A stretch of 64,000 nt of DNA from Mucilaginibacter tundrae (lineage in GTDB: Bacteria > Bacteroidota > Bacteroidia > Sphingobacteriales > Sphingobacteriaceae), in the NCBI RefSeq assembly GCF_013408825.1, contig NZ_JACCBZ010000014.1, positions 1-64,000 on the forward strand, in the 5' to 3' direction. Positions 52,773-61,740 of this stretch are shown piece after piece (positions within the stretch are counted from its first letter, which is position 1; each line of letters begins with the position of its first letter). A program made the position numbers and the translations under genes. The notes below the pieces were generated by a model that searched no databases, was not told where the DNA came from, and saw only the letters and a program-made list of their open reading frames with translations.

Positions 52773-53924
52773 ATGAAAAGATATTTTACATTACTATTTA
52801 TAATTGTTTTAAGTACTTATCGTCCTGTGTTTGCACAGGACAGCTTTGCTAAAAGATTCTTCCGGAAGATGTATTTAGATAAGGACAGTACTAAAAAAAG
52901 CAATTTTGTGGTGGTGCCCGCACTTGCCTCATCACCCGAAACAGGCTTTGAATTTGGCGGCGCCTCTTTATTTTCCTTTTATACCGATACGGTAAGGCAT
53001 AGCATTACAAGGGTATCTAGTTTATATGGTTATGCAAGCTTAACCACCAAAGGGCAGGAAAAAGTAAGCCTTAATGCTAGTTATTGGGAACCTCAAAACA
53101 CATGGCACTATACCGCTAACCTTAGTTTTTATAATTTCCCATTTGATTTTTATGGGATAGGTAACAACACCAAAAAAGCAGATGAAGAACTAATTGATGA
53201 AAAACGCACACGTGCTATAATTACCGCGCAAAAACTAATTGTAAAGTATTTTTATGCTGGTTTTAATGCTGGTGGCTTTAAATATTACTATTACTCAGGC
53301 ACGCAGAACCAAAATTTATTATTCAAAGATGATCCCGCCATTCAAGATCAAAATGGAGGTTCTAATCTTACCGCTGGCCCGGTATTAACTTTCGATAGTC
53401 GTAACAACAACACCTATACCACAAAAGGAATTATTGTAAATACCTATTTAAACTTAACACAAGGGGTTTACAGCAATAGCGGTTACTCTGGGGGTTTTTT
53501 CAATTTTGATTACTCGCAATTCTTTTTGCTGCAAAAGAAGCTAGTTTTAGGGTTGGATGTTAAAGAGCAAAGTTTGATTGGCGGCGCATCCCCCTTTTAT
53601 TTATTACCGCAACTTGGAAACGACGCGCTGATGAGAGGGTACTACACCGGCCGTTACCGTGACCGCAACTTAATAGCCGGGCAAACAGAATTACGTTATA
53701 GATTTACCGAACGTTTTGGCGTCGTTGGATTTTTAGGCACCGGCGAAGTAGCAAATGGTGCGTTTAGCGCAAGTCAGCTAAAACCTAATTACGGTGGGGG
53801 CCTACGTTACTTTTTTGATATAGAAAAAGGCTTGAGCATACGTGCCGATTACGGCTTTGGCGAAAAGCCAGCGGGTGAATCAAGGGAACAGGGGTTTTAT
53901 ATCGCGCTAGGAGAAGCATTCTAA
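52773..53924 (+). CDS. BamA/TamA-fold outer membrane protein (surface antigen D15)
   Basis: 383 aa with a signal peptide ending VFAQ. The mature part is mostly beta strands of a C-terminal D15-type barrel. FVVVPALASSPETGFEFGGASLFSF opens the barrel, GPVLTFDSRNNNTYTTKGIIV is the typical D15 strand, and LRYFFDIEKGLSIRADYGFGEK closes it, ending with aromatic residue F. No POTRA domains, so this is a short barrel and not BamA itself. Function unknown. Confidence 0.85.
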   Translation: MKRYFTLLFIIVLSTYRPVFAQDSFAKRFFRKMYLDKDSTKKSNFVVVPALASSPETGFEFGGASLFSFYTDTVRHSITRVSSLYGYASLTTKGQEKVSLNASYWEPQNTWHYTANLSFYNFPFDFYGIGNNTKKADEELIDEKRTRAIITAQKLIVKYFYAGFNAGGFKYYYYSGTQNQNLLFKDDPAIQDQNGGSNLTAGPVLTFDSRNNNTYTTKGIIVNTYLNLTQGVYSNSGYSGGFFNFDYSQFFLLQKKLVLGLDVKEQSLIGGASPFYLLPQLGNDALMRGYYTGRYRDRNLIAGQTELRYRFTERFGVVGFLGTGEVANGAFSASQLKPNYGGGLRYFFDIEKGLSIRADYGFGEKPAGESREQGFYIALGEAF

Positions 53925-53991
53925 TGTGAACCAGGATTTAAAGGATTTTTTTGATTTTCAGGATATATATGCACTAGCGTAGTTGCTTAAC

Positions 53992-54336
53992 TCAAATCGA
54001 TTTGATCTTCTTGTTGAATAATCGTTTGAATGTTAGTGACGGACCTCCGAAATTAATTAATAAGCCTGTTTGTACATTGTAGGCTTCGAGGTAGTTTATT
54101 GCTTGTGCAAGGTGTACATCCTCAAGATTAGCAGTATCTTTAAGTTCAACCATAATTGAGCTTTCTACAAAAAAGTCGACCCTTCGATTTCCTATTGGTA
54201 TACCTTTATAATGGATTGGCATTTCTTTTTCTCTCACAAAGAGATATTTTGATCGGACATTTCTATCTCTAAAGCATTTTGATATATCACTTCCTGAAAT
54301 CCACTTCCAAGTGCAATCCTCTAAATCTTGGTTCAT
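53992..54336 (-). pseudogene. Decayed GxxExxY-family gene
   Basis: The 114-residue frame reads well from FVREKEMPIHYKGIPIGNRRVDF to the C terminus NKKIKSI, matching the GxxExxY family. But its N terminus does not. The signature G-F-Q-E-V-I-Y (GxxExxY) is present in another frame at 54302-54282, continues as YQNALEIEM, and meets a stop at 54236-54234. So a frameshift near 54240-54260, and loss of the usual helix before the signature, have broken the gene. It overlaps the upstream methyltransferase by 4 nt. Confidence 0.8.
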
Positions 54337-55118
54337 ATCTTTATTTTGAAGTCCTCCTTTGCCTGACCTGATTTAAAAAACACCAATCCAATCCAAAATA
54401 AATCAACAGTCACTTTTACTTGCGGATGAGCTTTTATTTCGGTCCAGGCTTCTTTCATGCCTTCGCTCCAGTAGATATCGTCGAAGATGAGCATGGTGTC
54501 TTCGTGGACTTTTGGCAGCGCCCAATTGAAGTATTTCAGTGTCGCGTCTTTTTGGTGGTTACCATCTACAAACATAAAATCTAGTTTATCTAAACTATTG
54601 ATGATGCCAGGCAGTGTATCATCAAAATTACCTACAACTAGTTGAATGTTATTTAAACTGGCTTTATCAAATATTGCCTGTGCAACGGTAGCAGTTTCGG
54701 GTGAACCCTCCAATGTATATACTTTCGCATCGGGCGCTGCTTTTTGCAGGTAGATGCTGGTTACGCCTAAACAAGTACCTAACTCGAGGATATTTTTCGG
54801 CTGCAGATCAGCTACTAAGCGATATAGTAGTTGTGCCATCTTGGGTGGTTTAAGCGCATGGGCAGCTATGTCGCTTATCTTCTTCTGGCGATTATTGTTT
54901 ACATGCGAACCGGCGCCTAAATCAAGTATGGTGATGGTGTCGTCATCGGCGAGTAATTCTTTGCGGATGCTTTCAACTTCGGTATATACTTTTTTGGGTG
55001 ATTTATCGTAAATAATAGTATCCACCAGTCGATAAACAAAGGGGGAATGGGTGCCGTGACGGCTTTTAGCGTGGAAACGATGCGAAAGATAATCCTTAGC
55101 AAACCTTATATTGAACAT
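54333..55118 (-). CDS. Class I SAM-dependent methyltransferase
   Basis: 261 aa, cytoplasmic. The Rossmann motif I is LELGTCLGVTSIYL, motif II VYTLEGSPETATVAQ, with a FVDGNH loop (motif IV) and FDDIYWSEGM after it. FDDIYWS is typical of O-methyltransferase-like enzymes of the YrrM type. Substrate unknown. It is divergent from the 55160 gene with only 41 nt between starts. Confidence 0.85.
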   Translation of the reverse strand: MFNIRFAKDYLSHRFHAKSRHGTHSPFVYRLVDTIIYDKSPKKVYTEVESIRKELLADDDTITILDLGAGSHVNNNRQKKISDIAAHALKPPKMAQLLYRLVADLQPKNILELGTCLGVTSIYLQKAAPDAKVYTLEGSPETATVAQAIFDKASLNNIQLVVGNFDDTLPGIINSLDKLDFMFVDGNHQKDATLKYFNWALPKVHEDTMLIFDDIYWSEGMKEAWTEIKAHPQVKVTVDLFWIGLVFFKSGQAKEDFKIKI

Positions 55119-55159
55119 GGTTGTAAAAATATATAAACTTTAGTATTTTAGCATTAAGC

Positions 55160-56017
55160 ATGATAAATGAAACAGAGGTAAATTCACTGATACGCTTGCT
55201 GGACGACCCCGACCAGGAAATATATAACCACGTGCACGAAAAATTGTTGTCGTACGGCAGTGAAGTGATCGATTACCTGGAGAACGCGTTTGGCGAAGCA
55301 TTTGACCCTATACAGCAGGAACGCATTGCTAACCTGGTGCATGAAATTCAATTTGACATTCTAAAAAACGATTTGCGTTTGTGGCAACATAGCGGCGCTT
55401 TTGATTTGCTGCAAGGCATACTCATTATGAACCGTTATCAATACCCTGACCTGGATGAGCAGAAGGTAATTAACCAGATAGAGGCTATTAAGCGGGATAT
55501 TTGGATACAGATGATGCACGAGTCCAGCCCGCCTGAACAGATCAAACTGATCAATCACGTATTTTACAGTATTTATGGGTTCAGTGGCAATACCTCTAAC
55601 CATCTCGACCCGCAAAACAGCTATTTAAGCCAGGTTTTGGAAACAAAAAAGGGAAATCAGATCTCGTTGGCTATTATATATTCCATCATCGCCCAAAAGC
55701 TGGATATACCTGTTTATGGTGTGAACCTGCCACAGCACTTTATATTAGCCTATATGGACGAAAGCAGGCAAAGCGAATTTGAAGGCGGTGTGCTGTTTTA
55801 TATCAATGCCTTTAACAAAGGTTTAATCTTCGGCCGCCGGGATGTGGACATGTTTTTAAAACAACTGAATGTGAAGCCTGATAAACAATTTTACGAGCCT
55901 TGTTCTAATACTGAGATCATTAAACGCGTACTACGCAATTTGATCAGTGCCTATGAGCACCTGGGCTCCCCTGAAAAGGTTATGGAATTGAATGATCTGC
56001 TGGAGATATTAGGATAA
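55160..56017 (+). CDS. Transglutaminase-like/SirB1 family protein
   Basis: 285 aa, cytoplasmic. LIRLLDDPDQEIYNHVHEKLLSYG at the N terminus and the core QNSYLSQVLETKKGNQISLAIIYSIIAQKLDIPVYGVNLPQHFIL identify the SirB1 N-terminal/Transglut_core2 family. The Cys of true transglutaminases is not conserved here (GNQISL), as is usual for this family. Function unknown. Confidence 0.82.
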   Translation: MINETEVNSLIRLLDDPDQEIYNHVHEKLLSYGSEVIDYLENAFGEAFDPIQQERIANLVHEIQFDILKNDLRLWQHSGAFDLLQGILIMNRYQYPDLDEQKVINQIEAIKRDIWIQMMHESSPPEQIKLINHVFYSIYGFSGNTSNHLDPQNSYLSQVLETKKGNQISLAIIYSIIAQKLDIPVYGVNLPQHFILAYMDESRQSEFEGGVLFYINAFNKGLIFGRRDVDMFLKQLNVKPDKQFYEPCSNTEIIKRVLRNLISAYEHLGSPEKVMELNDLLEILG

Positions 56018-56040
56018 ATCCTGGTTGAAAACACCCACTT

Positions 56041-56128
56041 GTCATTCTGAGCGCATCGAAGAATCTTCTTCGACAGGCATAGTCCGCCATGCATGATTTA
56101 GAAGATTCTTCGATGCGCTCAGAATGAC
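56041..56128. repeat. Palindromic intergenic repeat, copy D
   Basis: Perfect 29-bp arms 56041-56069 and 56100-56128 (starting GTCATTCTGAGCGCATCGA). The 30-bp loop is unlike those of A-C. The centre of the arm (GCGCATCG) differs from copy C (GCGGAGCG) and changes in both arms together. It lies between convergent genes. Confidence 0.92.
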
Positions 56129-56161
56129 AAAGTGAACGAATAACATGATCCATAAATAATA

Positions 56162-56188
56162 AAGCCTGCATATAGCAGGCTTCGTTTT
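56162..56188. terminator. Bidirectional terminator before pdhB end
   Basis: Stem AAGCCTGC/GCAGGCTT (56162-56169, 56175-56182), loop ATATA, T-rich after and A-rich before. It serves the rightward SirB1-like gene and leftward pdhB. Confidence 0.85.
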
Positions 56189-56228
56189 GTATATATTTTC
56201 TCCCTTATGGGAGTAGTGCTAGGGCAAA

Positions 56229-57212
56229 TTATTTAGTTACGTACATAACTTCTTTTACCGCTTTAATCACCCTTTCAGGGTTTGGCAGGTATTCCTGGAT
56301 TAAAGTAGGTGCATAAGGTAATGGAACATCCCCACCCATTATACGCAGGATAGGCGCATCAAGAAAATCAAAAGCGTCTTTTTGTACTTTGAATGCGATC
56401 TCAGTAGCTATTGAACCTAAAGGCCAGCTTTCTTCAACCAATACCAAACGGTTAGTTTTTTTAACTGAATTAATAATGGTTTCGTAATCAATAGGGCGAA
56501 CAGTACGTAAATCAATTACTTCTGCATGGATGCCTTCTTTTGCCAATTCGGCAGCGGCTGCAATAACTACTTTCATTATTTTGCCAAAGCCCACTAAAGT
56601 TACATCGGCACCTTCAGATACAACCTTAGCTTTACCCAATGGTATGTAGTACGTTTCTTCGGGGACTTCGCCTTTATCGCCATACATTAATTCTGACTCC
56701 ATGAAAATAACCGGATCAGGGTCAATAATAGCTGATTTTAATAAACCTTTTGCATCCGCAGGGTTTGATGGTACAACCACTTTTAATCCCGGGCAGTTAG
56801 CGTACCAGCTTTCAAAGCATTGGCTGTGTTGTGAGCTCAGCATACCTGCGTTGCCTGTTGGGCCACGGAATACAATAGGCACTGAGAACTGGCCACCGCT
56901 CATCGACATGATCTTGGCCGCACCATTGATGATCTGATCGATAGCTACCAGTGAAAAGTTAAAGGTCATGAACTCGATGATAGGACGCAGTCCATTCATT
57001 GCCGATCCTATACCGATACCGGCAAAACCTAATTCAGAGATAGGAGTATCAATAACGCGTTTAGCGCCAAATTCATCCAGCATACCCTGGCTCACTTTAT
57101 AGGCACCATTGTATTCGGCAACCTCTTCACCCATAAGGTATATGTTTTGATCGTTGCGCATCTCTTCTTGCATTGCTTCACGAAGCGCTTCCCTGAATTG
57201 TATTTCTCTCAT
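56229..57212 (-). CDS. pdhB: Pyruvate dehydrogenase E1 component, beta subunit
   Basis: 327 aa, thiamine-diphosphate dependent, in the oxidative decarboxylation of pyruvate to acetyl-CoA. MREIQFREALREAMQEEMRNDQ, VFLMGEEVAEYNGAYKVSQGML-type start, FAGIGIGSAMNGLRPIIEFMTFNFS and RIMGGDVPLPYAPTLIQE are E1-beta marks. No E1-alpha or E2 gene is adjacent; they must lie elsewhere, as is common in Bacteroidota. The promoter is a good match. Confidence 0.94.
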   Translation of the reverse strand: MREIQFREALREAMQEEMRNDQNIYLMGEEVAEYNGAYKVSQGMLDEFGAKRVIDTPISELGFAGIGIGSAMNGLRPIIEFMTFNFSLVAIDQIINGAAKIMSMSGGQFSVPIVFRGPTGNAGMLSSQHSQCFESWYANCPGLKVVVPSNPADAKGLLKSAIIDPDPVIFMESELMYGDKGEVPEETYYIPLGKAKVVSEGADVTLVGFGKIMKVVIAAAAELAKEGIHAEVIDLRTVRPIDYETIINSVKKTNRLVLVEESWPLGSIATEIAFKVQKDAFDFLDAPILRIMGGDVPLPYAPTLIQEYLPNPERVIKAVKEVMYVTK

Positions 57213-57236
57213 CGTATTAAAAAAAATTTAACGGCG

Positions 57237-57266
57237 CAAATATAGGGAATGATGCGTTAAAAACAA
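57237..57266 (-). promoter_or_regulatory. Promoter of pdhB
   Basis: TTG at 57264-57266, a 19-nt spacer, and a perfect TATATTTG -7 box at 57237-57244 (minus strand), 24 nt before ATG 57212. Confidence 0.8.
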
Positions 57267-57376
57267 TTAGTGGCGATGGGTATTGAATTTTTTATTTAAT
57301 AAAGTTTAGGCGTCCAACTACTGAGAGCCTTACATGAGCTGGTTTTTATATATTAGCAGACAAAATTTTACCTCAA

Positions 57377-58180
57377 TTGGACAATAATCTACCTAAAAAA
57401 ATATGGTTTCTTTGGTTGCAAGGGCTTGATAGTGCTCCTCTTGTGGTTAAGAACTGTTATGAGTCATGGATCAAACATAACCCCGATTGGGAGTTTATTT
57501 TTTTGGATGAAAGTAATATTAGTGATTATGTAGACTTGCTGGAACATAACATTACCAAGCCCGCTTTTTCTGACCTATTACGCGTTAACCTGTTAGCCAA
57601 ATACGGAGGCGTATGGGTTGATGCTACCTGCTTTTGCATGAAACCCTTGAATGACTGGTTGTTTGATAATATGCAATCCGGCTTTTTTGCGTTTGATAGG
57701 CCTGTGCCAAGCAGGATGGTTGCAAGCTGGTTTTTAGCCGGCGATAAATACAATTATATTATCAGCACATTGAAAAATAAAGCTAATACTTATTGGAATG
57801 AAAACCCCGGCATACGATCTATTGAAAAATCAGAGCTATCGTTTTTAAACAACCCGCTTAACTTGATGAATAACAAGATTTGGTTCAGCAGGTTTATTAC
57901 AAAAACTTTAAAAATCTATCCTTATTTCTGGTTTCATTATCTATTCGAATACATTTACTTCGGAGATAAAAGTTTTAAGGAAATGTGGGACAATACCTCC
58001 AAAATAAGCGCGGACGTGCCTCACACCGTTTTTTTTTCCGGCATATATGAACCTATAACACCAGAAGCTAAGGCACATATTGATAATAAAATGTCGCCTG
58101 TTTATAAACTTACATGGAAATATGATGCTATAGCAGCGCATAAACCAGGCACCCCATTCGATTATCTTTTTAACAGTTAA
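57377..58180 (+). CDS. Glycosyltransferase family 32 / capsule synthesis-type protein
   Basis: 267 aa, cytoplasmic or membrane-associated. The start is TTG 57377; no ATG is available and the domain begins at once (NNLPKKIWFLWLQG). The GT32 hallmarks are SDLLRVNLLAKYGGVWVDATCF (with the DxD-like WVDA) and PSRMVASWFLAGD. It transfers a sugar from a nucleotide donor, probably to surface polysaccharide. No neighbouring glycan cluster. Confidence 0.82.
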   Translation: MDNNLPKKIWFLWLQGLDSAPLVVKNCYESWIKHNPDWEFIFLDESNISDYVDLLEHNITKPAFSDLLRVNLLAKYGGVWVDATCFCMKPLNDWLFDNMQSGFFAFDRPVPSRMVASWFLAGDKYNYIISTLKNKANTYWNENPGIRSIEKSELSFLNNPLNLMNNKIWFSRFITKTLKIYPYFWFHYLFEYIYFGDKSFKEMWDNTSKISADVPHTVFFSGIYEPITPEAKAHIDNKMSPVYKLTWKYDAIAAHKPGTPFDYLFNS

Positions 58181-58185
58181 GAAGA

Positions 58186-58216
58186 AACTTACGAAGTTTT
58201 AAAAACTTCGTAAGTT
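58186..58216. terminator. Bidirectional hairpin between convergent genes
   Basis: Perfect 15-bp arms AACTTACGAAGTTTT/AAAACTTCGTAAGTT around a single A. The stem ends in A/T tracts, so it could terminate both the GT gene and the leftward S8 protease. Confidence 0.7.
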
Positions 58217-58228
58217 AAAATAGCTTAT

Positions 58229-59875
58229 TTAATCACCTTTTCTGCGCTCGCCTTTCATTTTAGATGCATACTCTAAAGCTTTGTAGGCATTTACTACCCC
58301 GCCCGTTTTTGATAAGGTTGTAAAATCAACCAGATCATGTGTACCTGGCTTATAAACCATAACACCTTTTAGTGGAGTTGCCGACGCTAAAATAGCTTCT
58401 TTCACCTGTGCCGCTGTCAATTTTGGATAGTATTCTAATATCAGTGCTGCAATACCCGCGGTTATTGGCGATGCAAAGCTGGTGCCATCGGCAGTGTTAA
58501 ATTCCGCATCTTCATCAATAGAAGTTACTTTAACACCCGGGGCGAAAACGTCGGTGTTTTTTATACCGTAATTGGTAAAGTTGGCCGCAAGTGTGGTGTC
58601 CTGCTTCCAGGCAGATGCATCAACGCTGATCAAATTATCACTTGTAGTGCCGTCCAGGAAATTATCATTAGGAAATTCCGGTTTCTCATCAACATTTTGA
58701 TTGTCATTTCCTGATGCCTGTACCAGCAACACATCTTTAGTGGCGGCGTATTTAATGGCAGCATCAACCCATTCTTTATGTGGTGATATTTTTTTGCCAA
58801 AACTCATATTAACCACCTTAGCACCATGATCTACCGCGAAGCGAATAGCATTGGCTATATCCTTGTCGTATTCATCTCCATTAGGAACTGCTTTTATTGA
58901 CATAATGCGAACATTATCCGCTACGCCATCAATCCCATACCCGTTGTTACGCTTAGCGCCAATTAATCCCGCTACACCTGTACCGTGTGAAGCGTCTGGG
59001 TATTTCAAGATGTTATTACCATAAGGCTTACCATCCATCACATCAGGATTATCGCCTACTATTTCCTTGCGGGAGTTTAAATCCGGGTTAATATCGTTGT
59101 TAAGTTTCTCTAAATATTCACTAAAATCTTTTAATACTTTCACATTTGTAGAGCCACTTCCCTCTTGCGATAGAAACAGGTTCCATACATATTTACTTTG
59201 ATTAACTGTATCGTTACTAGATTGAATTTTATTTAGGTCGGATATATTAAATGTAGCATCAGGACTTAAATTTAACGCCTTTTTAATGTAACCGTTGCTA
59301 ACCATCAGGGCATTCATTTCAGGTCTTAACTCTTTTAGGTCTGATGATGATTTATTAACGGTTGAATCATGAACGGCTTTAACTTCTAACCAGTAGTTAT
59401 ATCCTTTTTCATCTCCGGAAGGCGCCGAAGTTAAACTCGCATATTTATCTTTTAGCTTGGCATATTCACGTACCTCTTCGGTTGTTTCGGTGTAATCACA
59501 TTTACCGTTTTTACCACCTAAAAAATCCCAGCCGTGTACATCATCTACATAACCATCGCCATCATCATCAATTCCGTTTCCAGGTATTTCCTTGGAATTT
59601 ACCCACAAAATGCCTTGCAAATCCTTTTGCGCGGTATCAATACCGCTATCAATGGTGGCAACCAATACCGTTTTACTTTTTTTGCCTTTAACAAATATGT
59701 ACGCCTGGTTTAAGCTGATGCCGAAAAAGCCATCGGTGCTTAAATCCATCGTGTGCCAGTTTTTCGGCGGATCGGCAGGAGGCGCAGGCATAGCAATTTG
59801 CGCCATAGATCCAAAACTCATTAACAAAGCGCCAAAAAGCGTAGCGCCAAAAACATACTTGCTAAATTTTTGCAT
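58229..59875 (-). CDS. S8 family subtilisin-like protease
   Basis: 548 aa, exported (signal peptide ending SMAQ). The triad is visible: Asp76 (VATIDSGID), His in ASHGTGVAGLIGA and Ser in DGTSFASPITAG, with the oxyanion Asn in LVQASGNDNQN. A Ca-binding-type stretch DDDGDGYVDD follows the Asp. A helical insertion of about 150 residues (TTEEVREYAKLKDK...) lies between Asp and His regions. No T9SS C-terminal sorting domain; it ends in a basic KGERRKGD. Confidence 0.92.
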   Translation of the reverse strand: MQKFSKYVFGATLFGALLMSFGSMAQIAMPAPPADPPKNWHTMDLSTDGFFGISLNQAYIFVKGKKSKTVLVATIDSGIDTAQKDLQGILWVNSKEIPGNGIDDDGDGYVDDVHGWDFLGGKNGKCDYTETTEEVREYAKLKDKYASLTSAPSGDEKGYNYWLEVKAVHDSTVNKSSSDLKELRPEMNALMVSNGYIKKALNLSPDATFNISDLNKIQSSNDTVNQSKYVWNLFLSQEGSGSTNVKVLKDFSEYLEKLNNDINPDLNSRKEIVGDNPDVMDGKPYGNNILKYPDASHGTGVAGLIGAKRNNGYGIDGVADNVRIMSIKAVPNGDEYDKDIANAIRFAVDHGAKVVNMSFGKKISPHKEWVDAAIKYAATKDVLLVQASGNDNQNVDEKPEFPNDNFLDGTTSDNLISVDASAWKQDTTLAANFTNYGIKNTDVFAPGVKVTSIDEDAEFNTADGTSFASPITAGIAALILEYYPKLTAAQVKEAILASATPLKGVMVYKPGTHDLVDFTTLSKTGGVVNAYKALEYASKMKGERRKGD

Positions 59876-59889
59876 ATATTATAATATTT

Positions 59890-59960
59890 AGTTGATTCGG
59901 TGAGAGGTTGATTTTTTAACCTAATCAACCAAATAAACCCAATCAACCATTCAACCAATT
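59890..59960. repeat. TTGATT/AATCAA-rich intergenic repeat
   Basis: GGTTGATT and AATCAACC words are repeated and partly self-complementary (for example GGTTGATT and AATCAACC around a TTTTAACCT core). Same class as 19.8 and 63.2 kb. It lies between two leftward genes. No terminator U-run. Confidence 0.5.
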
Positions 59961-59962
59961 AA

Positions 59963-61504
59963 TTACAAATCAAATTTAATTCCCTGTGCCAACGGCGCTT
60001 TAGTGGAATAGTTTATGGTGTTGGTTTGTCGCCTCATATAAACTTTCCATGCATCTGAGCCTGACTCGCGGCCGCCGCCTGTGTCCTTTTCGCCACCGAA
60101 TGCGCCGCCTATTTCTGCTCCTGATGTACCAATATTCACGTTAGCAATTCCGCAATCAGAACCTTTGCTCGACAAAAATTGTTCTGCCTCCCGCAAATTA
60201 AGTGTCATTATCGATGATGATAATCCTTGTGGAACACCGTTTTGTAACGCTATCGCCTCATCTAATGTTGTGTACTTGATTAGATAAAGTATCGGGGCAA
60301 ATGTTTCATGTTGCACAATTTTAAAATTGTTCTCCACCTCGGCAATGCAAGGCTTTACATAACAACCTGATGTATATTGTGCGCCTTCCAGCTTACCGCC
60401 TTCTACCGCAAATTTTCCGCCCTCGGCTTTACATCTTTCTATAGAATCCAGGTACAAAGCTACCGCATCCTGATCGATCAGCGGGCCCATGTGGTTGCTC
60501 TCATCTAAGGGGTCGCCAATGCGAATTTGCTTGTAGGCATTCACTAATTTGTGTTTAAAGGCGTCATAAACACTTTCGTGGATGATGAGCCTGCGCGTAC
60601 TTGTACAACGTTGCCCGGCAGTACCAACAGCGCCAAATACAGCACCAACCAATGAAGTGTCCAGATCAGCATTTTCACTGATGATAATAGCATTGTTACC
60701 ACCAAGTTCCAACAAACTTTTACCCAATCTTGCCCCTACCGCGGCCCCAACTGCCTTACCCATGCGGGTTGACCCTGTTGCAGAGATTAATGGCACACGC
60801 ATGTCATTAGCCATCAATTCTCCAATATTACGGTCGCCGATGACAAGACATGATACGCCCTCTTCAATATTATGTTTTTTGAATACTGCTTGCGCGATAT
60901 GCTGACAGGCGATAGCTGTTAATGGTGTTTTTTCAGATGGTTTCCAGATACAAACATCGCCACAAACCCAAGCCAGCATGGCATTCCAGCTCCAAACCGC
61001 AACCGGAAAGTTGAAAGCAGAGATGATACCTACAATTCCCAATGGATGATATTGCTCGTACATGCGGTGCTCAGGTCTTTCGGAGTGCATGGTCAATCCG
61101 TATAATTGGCGACTTTGGCCTACTGCGAAATCGGCAATATCGATCATCTCCTGCACTTCGCCATAACCTTCCTGCAAACTTTTACCCATCTCGTAGGACA
61201 CTAAAGCGCCTAACTCATGTTTATTGGCACGCAGGGATTCACCTATCTCCCTAACTATTTCGCCACGCTTAGGCGCGGGTACCGTACGCCAGTTTTTAAA
61301 GGCCTTTGCGGCGGTTTCAACAACGTGATTATAGTCGCTATCCGTAGTAAATTTTACCGATGCTATTTTTTTACCGTCAACCGGCGATAACACATCTTTT
61401 ATAGCTGAATTGTTACTACTTCCCCAGTTACTACCTGTACTAAAGGCCTCATTAATGTCGTTTATATGTAAATGATGGAGGATTTGTTTTATATCGATGC
61501 TCAT
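59963..61504 (-). CDS. ALDH7-type aldehyde dehydrogenase (probable piperideine-6-carboxylate dehydrogenase)
   Basis: 513 aa from ATG 61504. The ATG at 61522 lies inside the TACCTTTG box and would not be transcribed whole. Motifs: [25 protein letters not shown], the catalytic Glu loop LLELGGNN and the Cys in [31 protein letters not shown] is characteristic of ALDH7 (alpha-aminoadipic semialdehyde dehydrogenase) in lysine breakdown. Substrate is inferred from homology. Confidence 0.88.
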   Translation of the reverse strand: MSIDIKQILHHLHINDINEAFSTGSNWGSSNNSAIKDVLSPVDGKKIASVKFTTDSDYNHVVETAAKAFKNWRTVPAPKRGEIVREIGESLRANKHELGALVSYEMGKSLQEGYGEVQEMIDIADFAVGQSRQLYGLTMHSERPEHRMYEQYHPLGIVGIISAFNFPVAVWSWNAMLAWVCGDVCIWKPSEKTPLTAIACQHIAQAVFKKHNIEEGVSCLVIGDRNIGELMANDMRVPLISATGSTRMGKAVGAAVGARLGKSLLELGGNNAIIISENADLDTSLVGAVFGAVGTAGQRCTSTRRLIIHESVYDAFKHKLVNAYKQIRIGDPLDESNHMGPLIDQDAVALYLDSIERCKAEGGKFAVEGGKLEGAQYTSGCYVKPCIAEVENNFKIVQHETFAPILYLIKYTTLDEAIALQNGVPQGLSSSIMTLNLREAEQFLSSKGSDCGIANVNIGTSGAEIGGAFGGEKDTGGGRESGSDAWKVYMRRQTNTINYSTKAPLAQGIKFDL

Positions 61505-61519
61505 AATGGTTACTTTTGT

Positions 61520-61527
61520 CAAAGGTA
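61520..61527 (-). promoter_or_regulatory. -7 box of the ALDH7-type gene
   Basis: A perfect TACCTTTG on the minus strand, 15 nt before ATG 61504. It decides the start over ATG 61522. The -33 element is not clear. Confidence 0.5.
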
Positions 61528-61740
61528 AAAATCTTTAAGGCAATTTATTATCAACCCACCGCTTGCCTAAAAATGGTTTACATTTATTATCAGGCACTTG
61601 TATAGTCCACTGTTAAATAATGTGTGTATGTTGAAAACTTAATTGCACCTTAAGATCTTTATTATTTGTAATTTAATCTCGGTTAAGAATTAATAATGAC
61701 CGTTAACTCTTGATTGAACGTGTTCTGCAAACCTAATTGA

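Noticed and set aside
22636-56128. Palindromic repeats considered as a CRISPR array or tRNA genes
   Set aside because: Copies are single, widely spaced and without regular spacers; no cas genes are present and the folds lack tRNA landmarks such as CCA-adjacent acceptor stems.
58229-59875. S8 protease as a type IX secretion substrate
   Set aside because: The C terminus is short and basic without a beta-sandwich sorting domain, so export across the outer membrane by T9SS is not supported.
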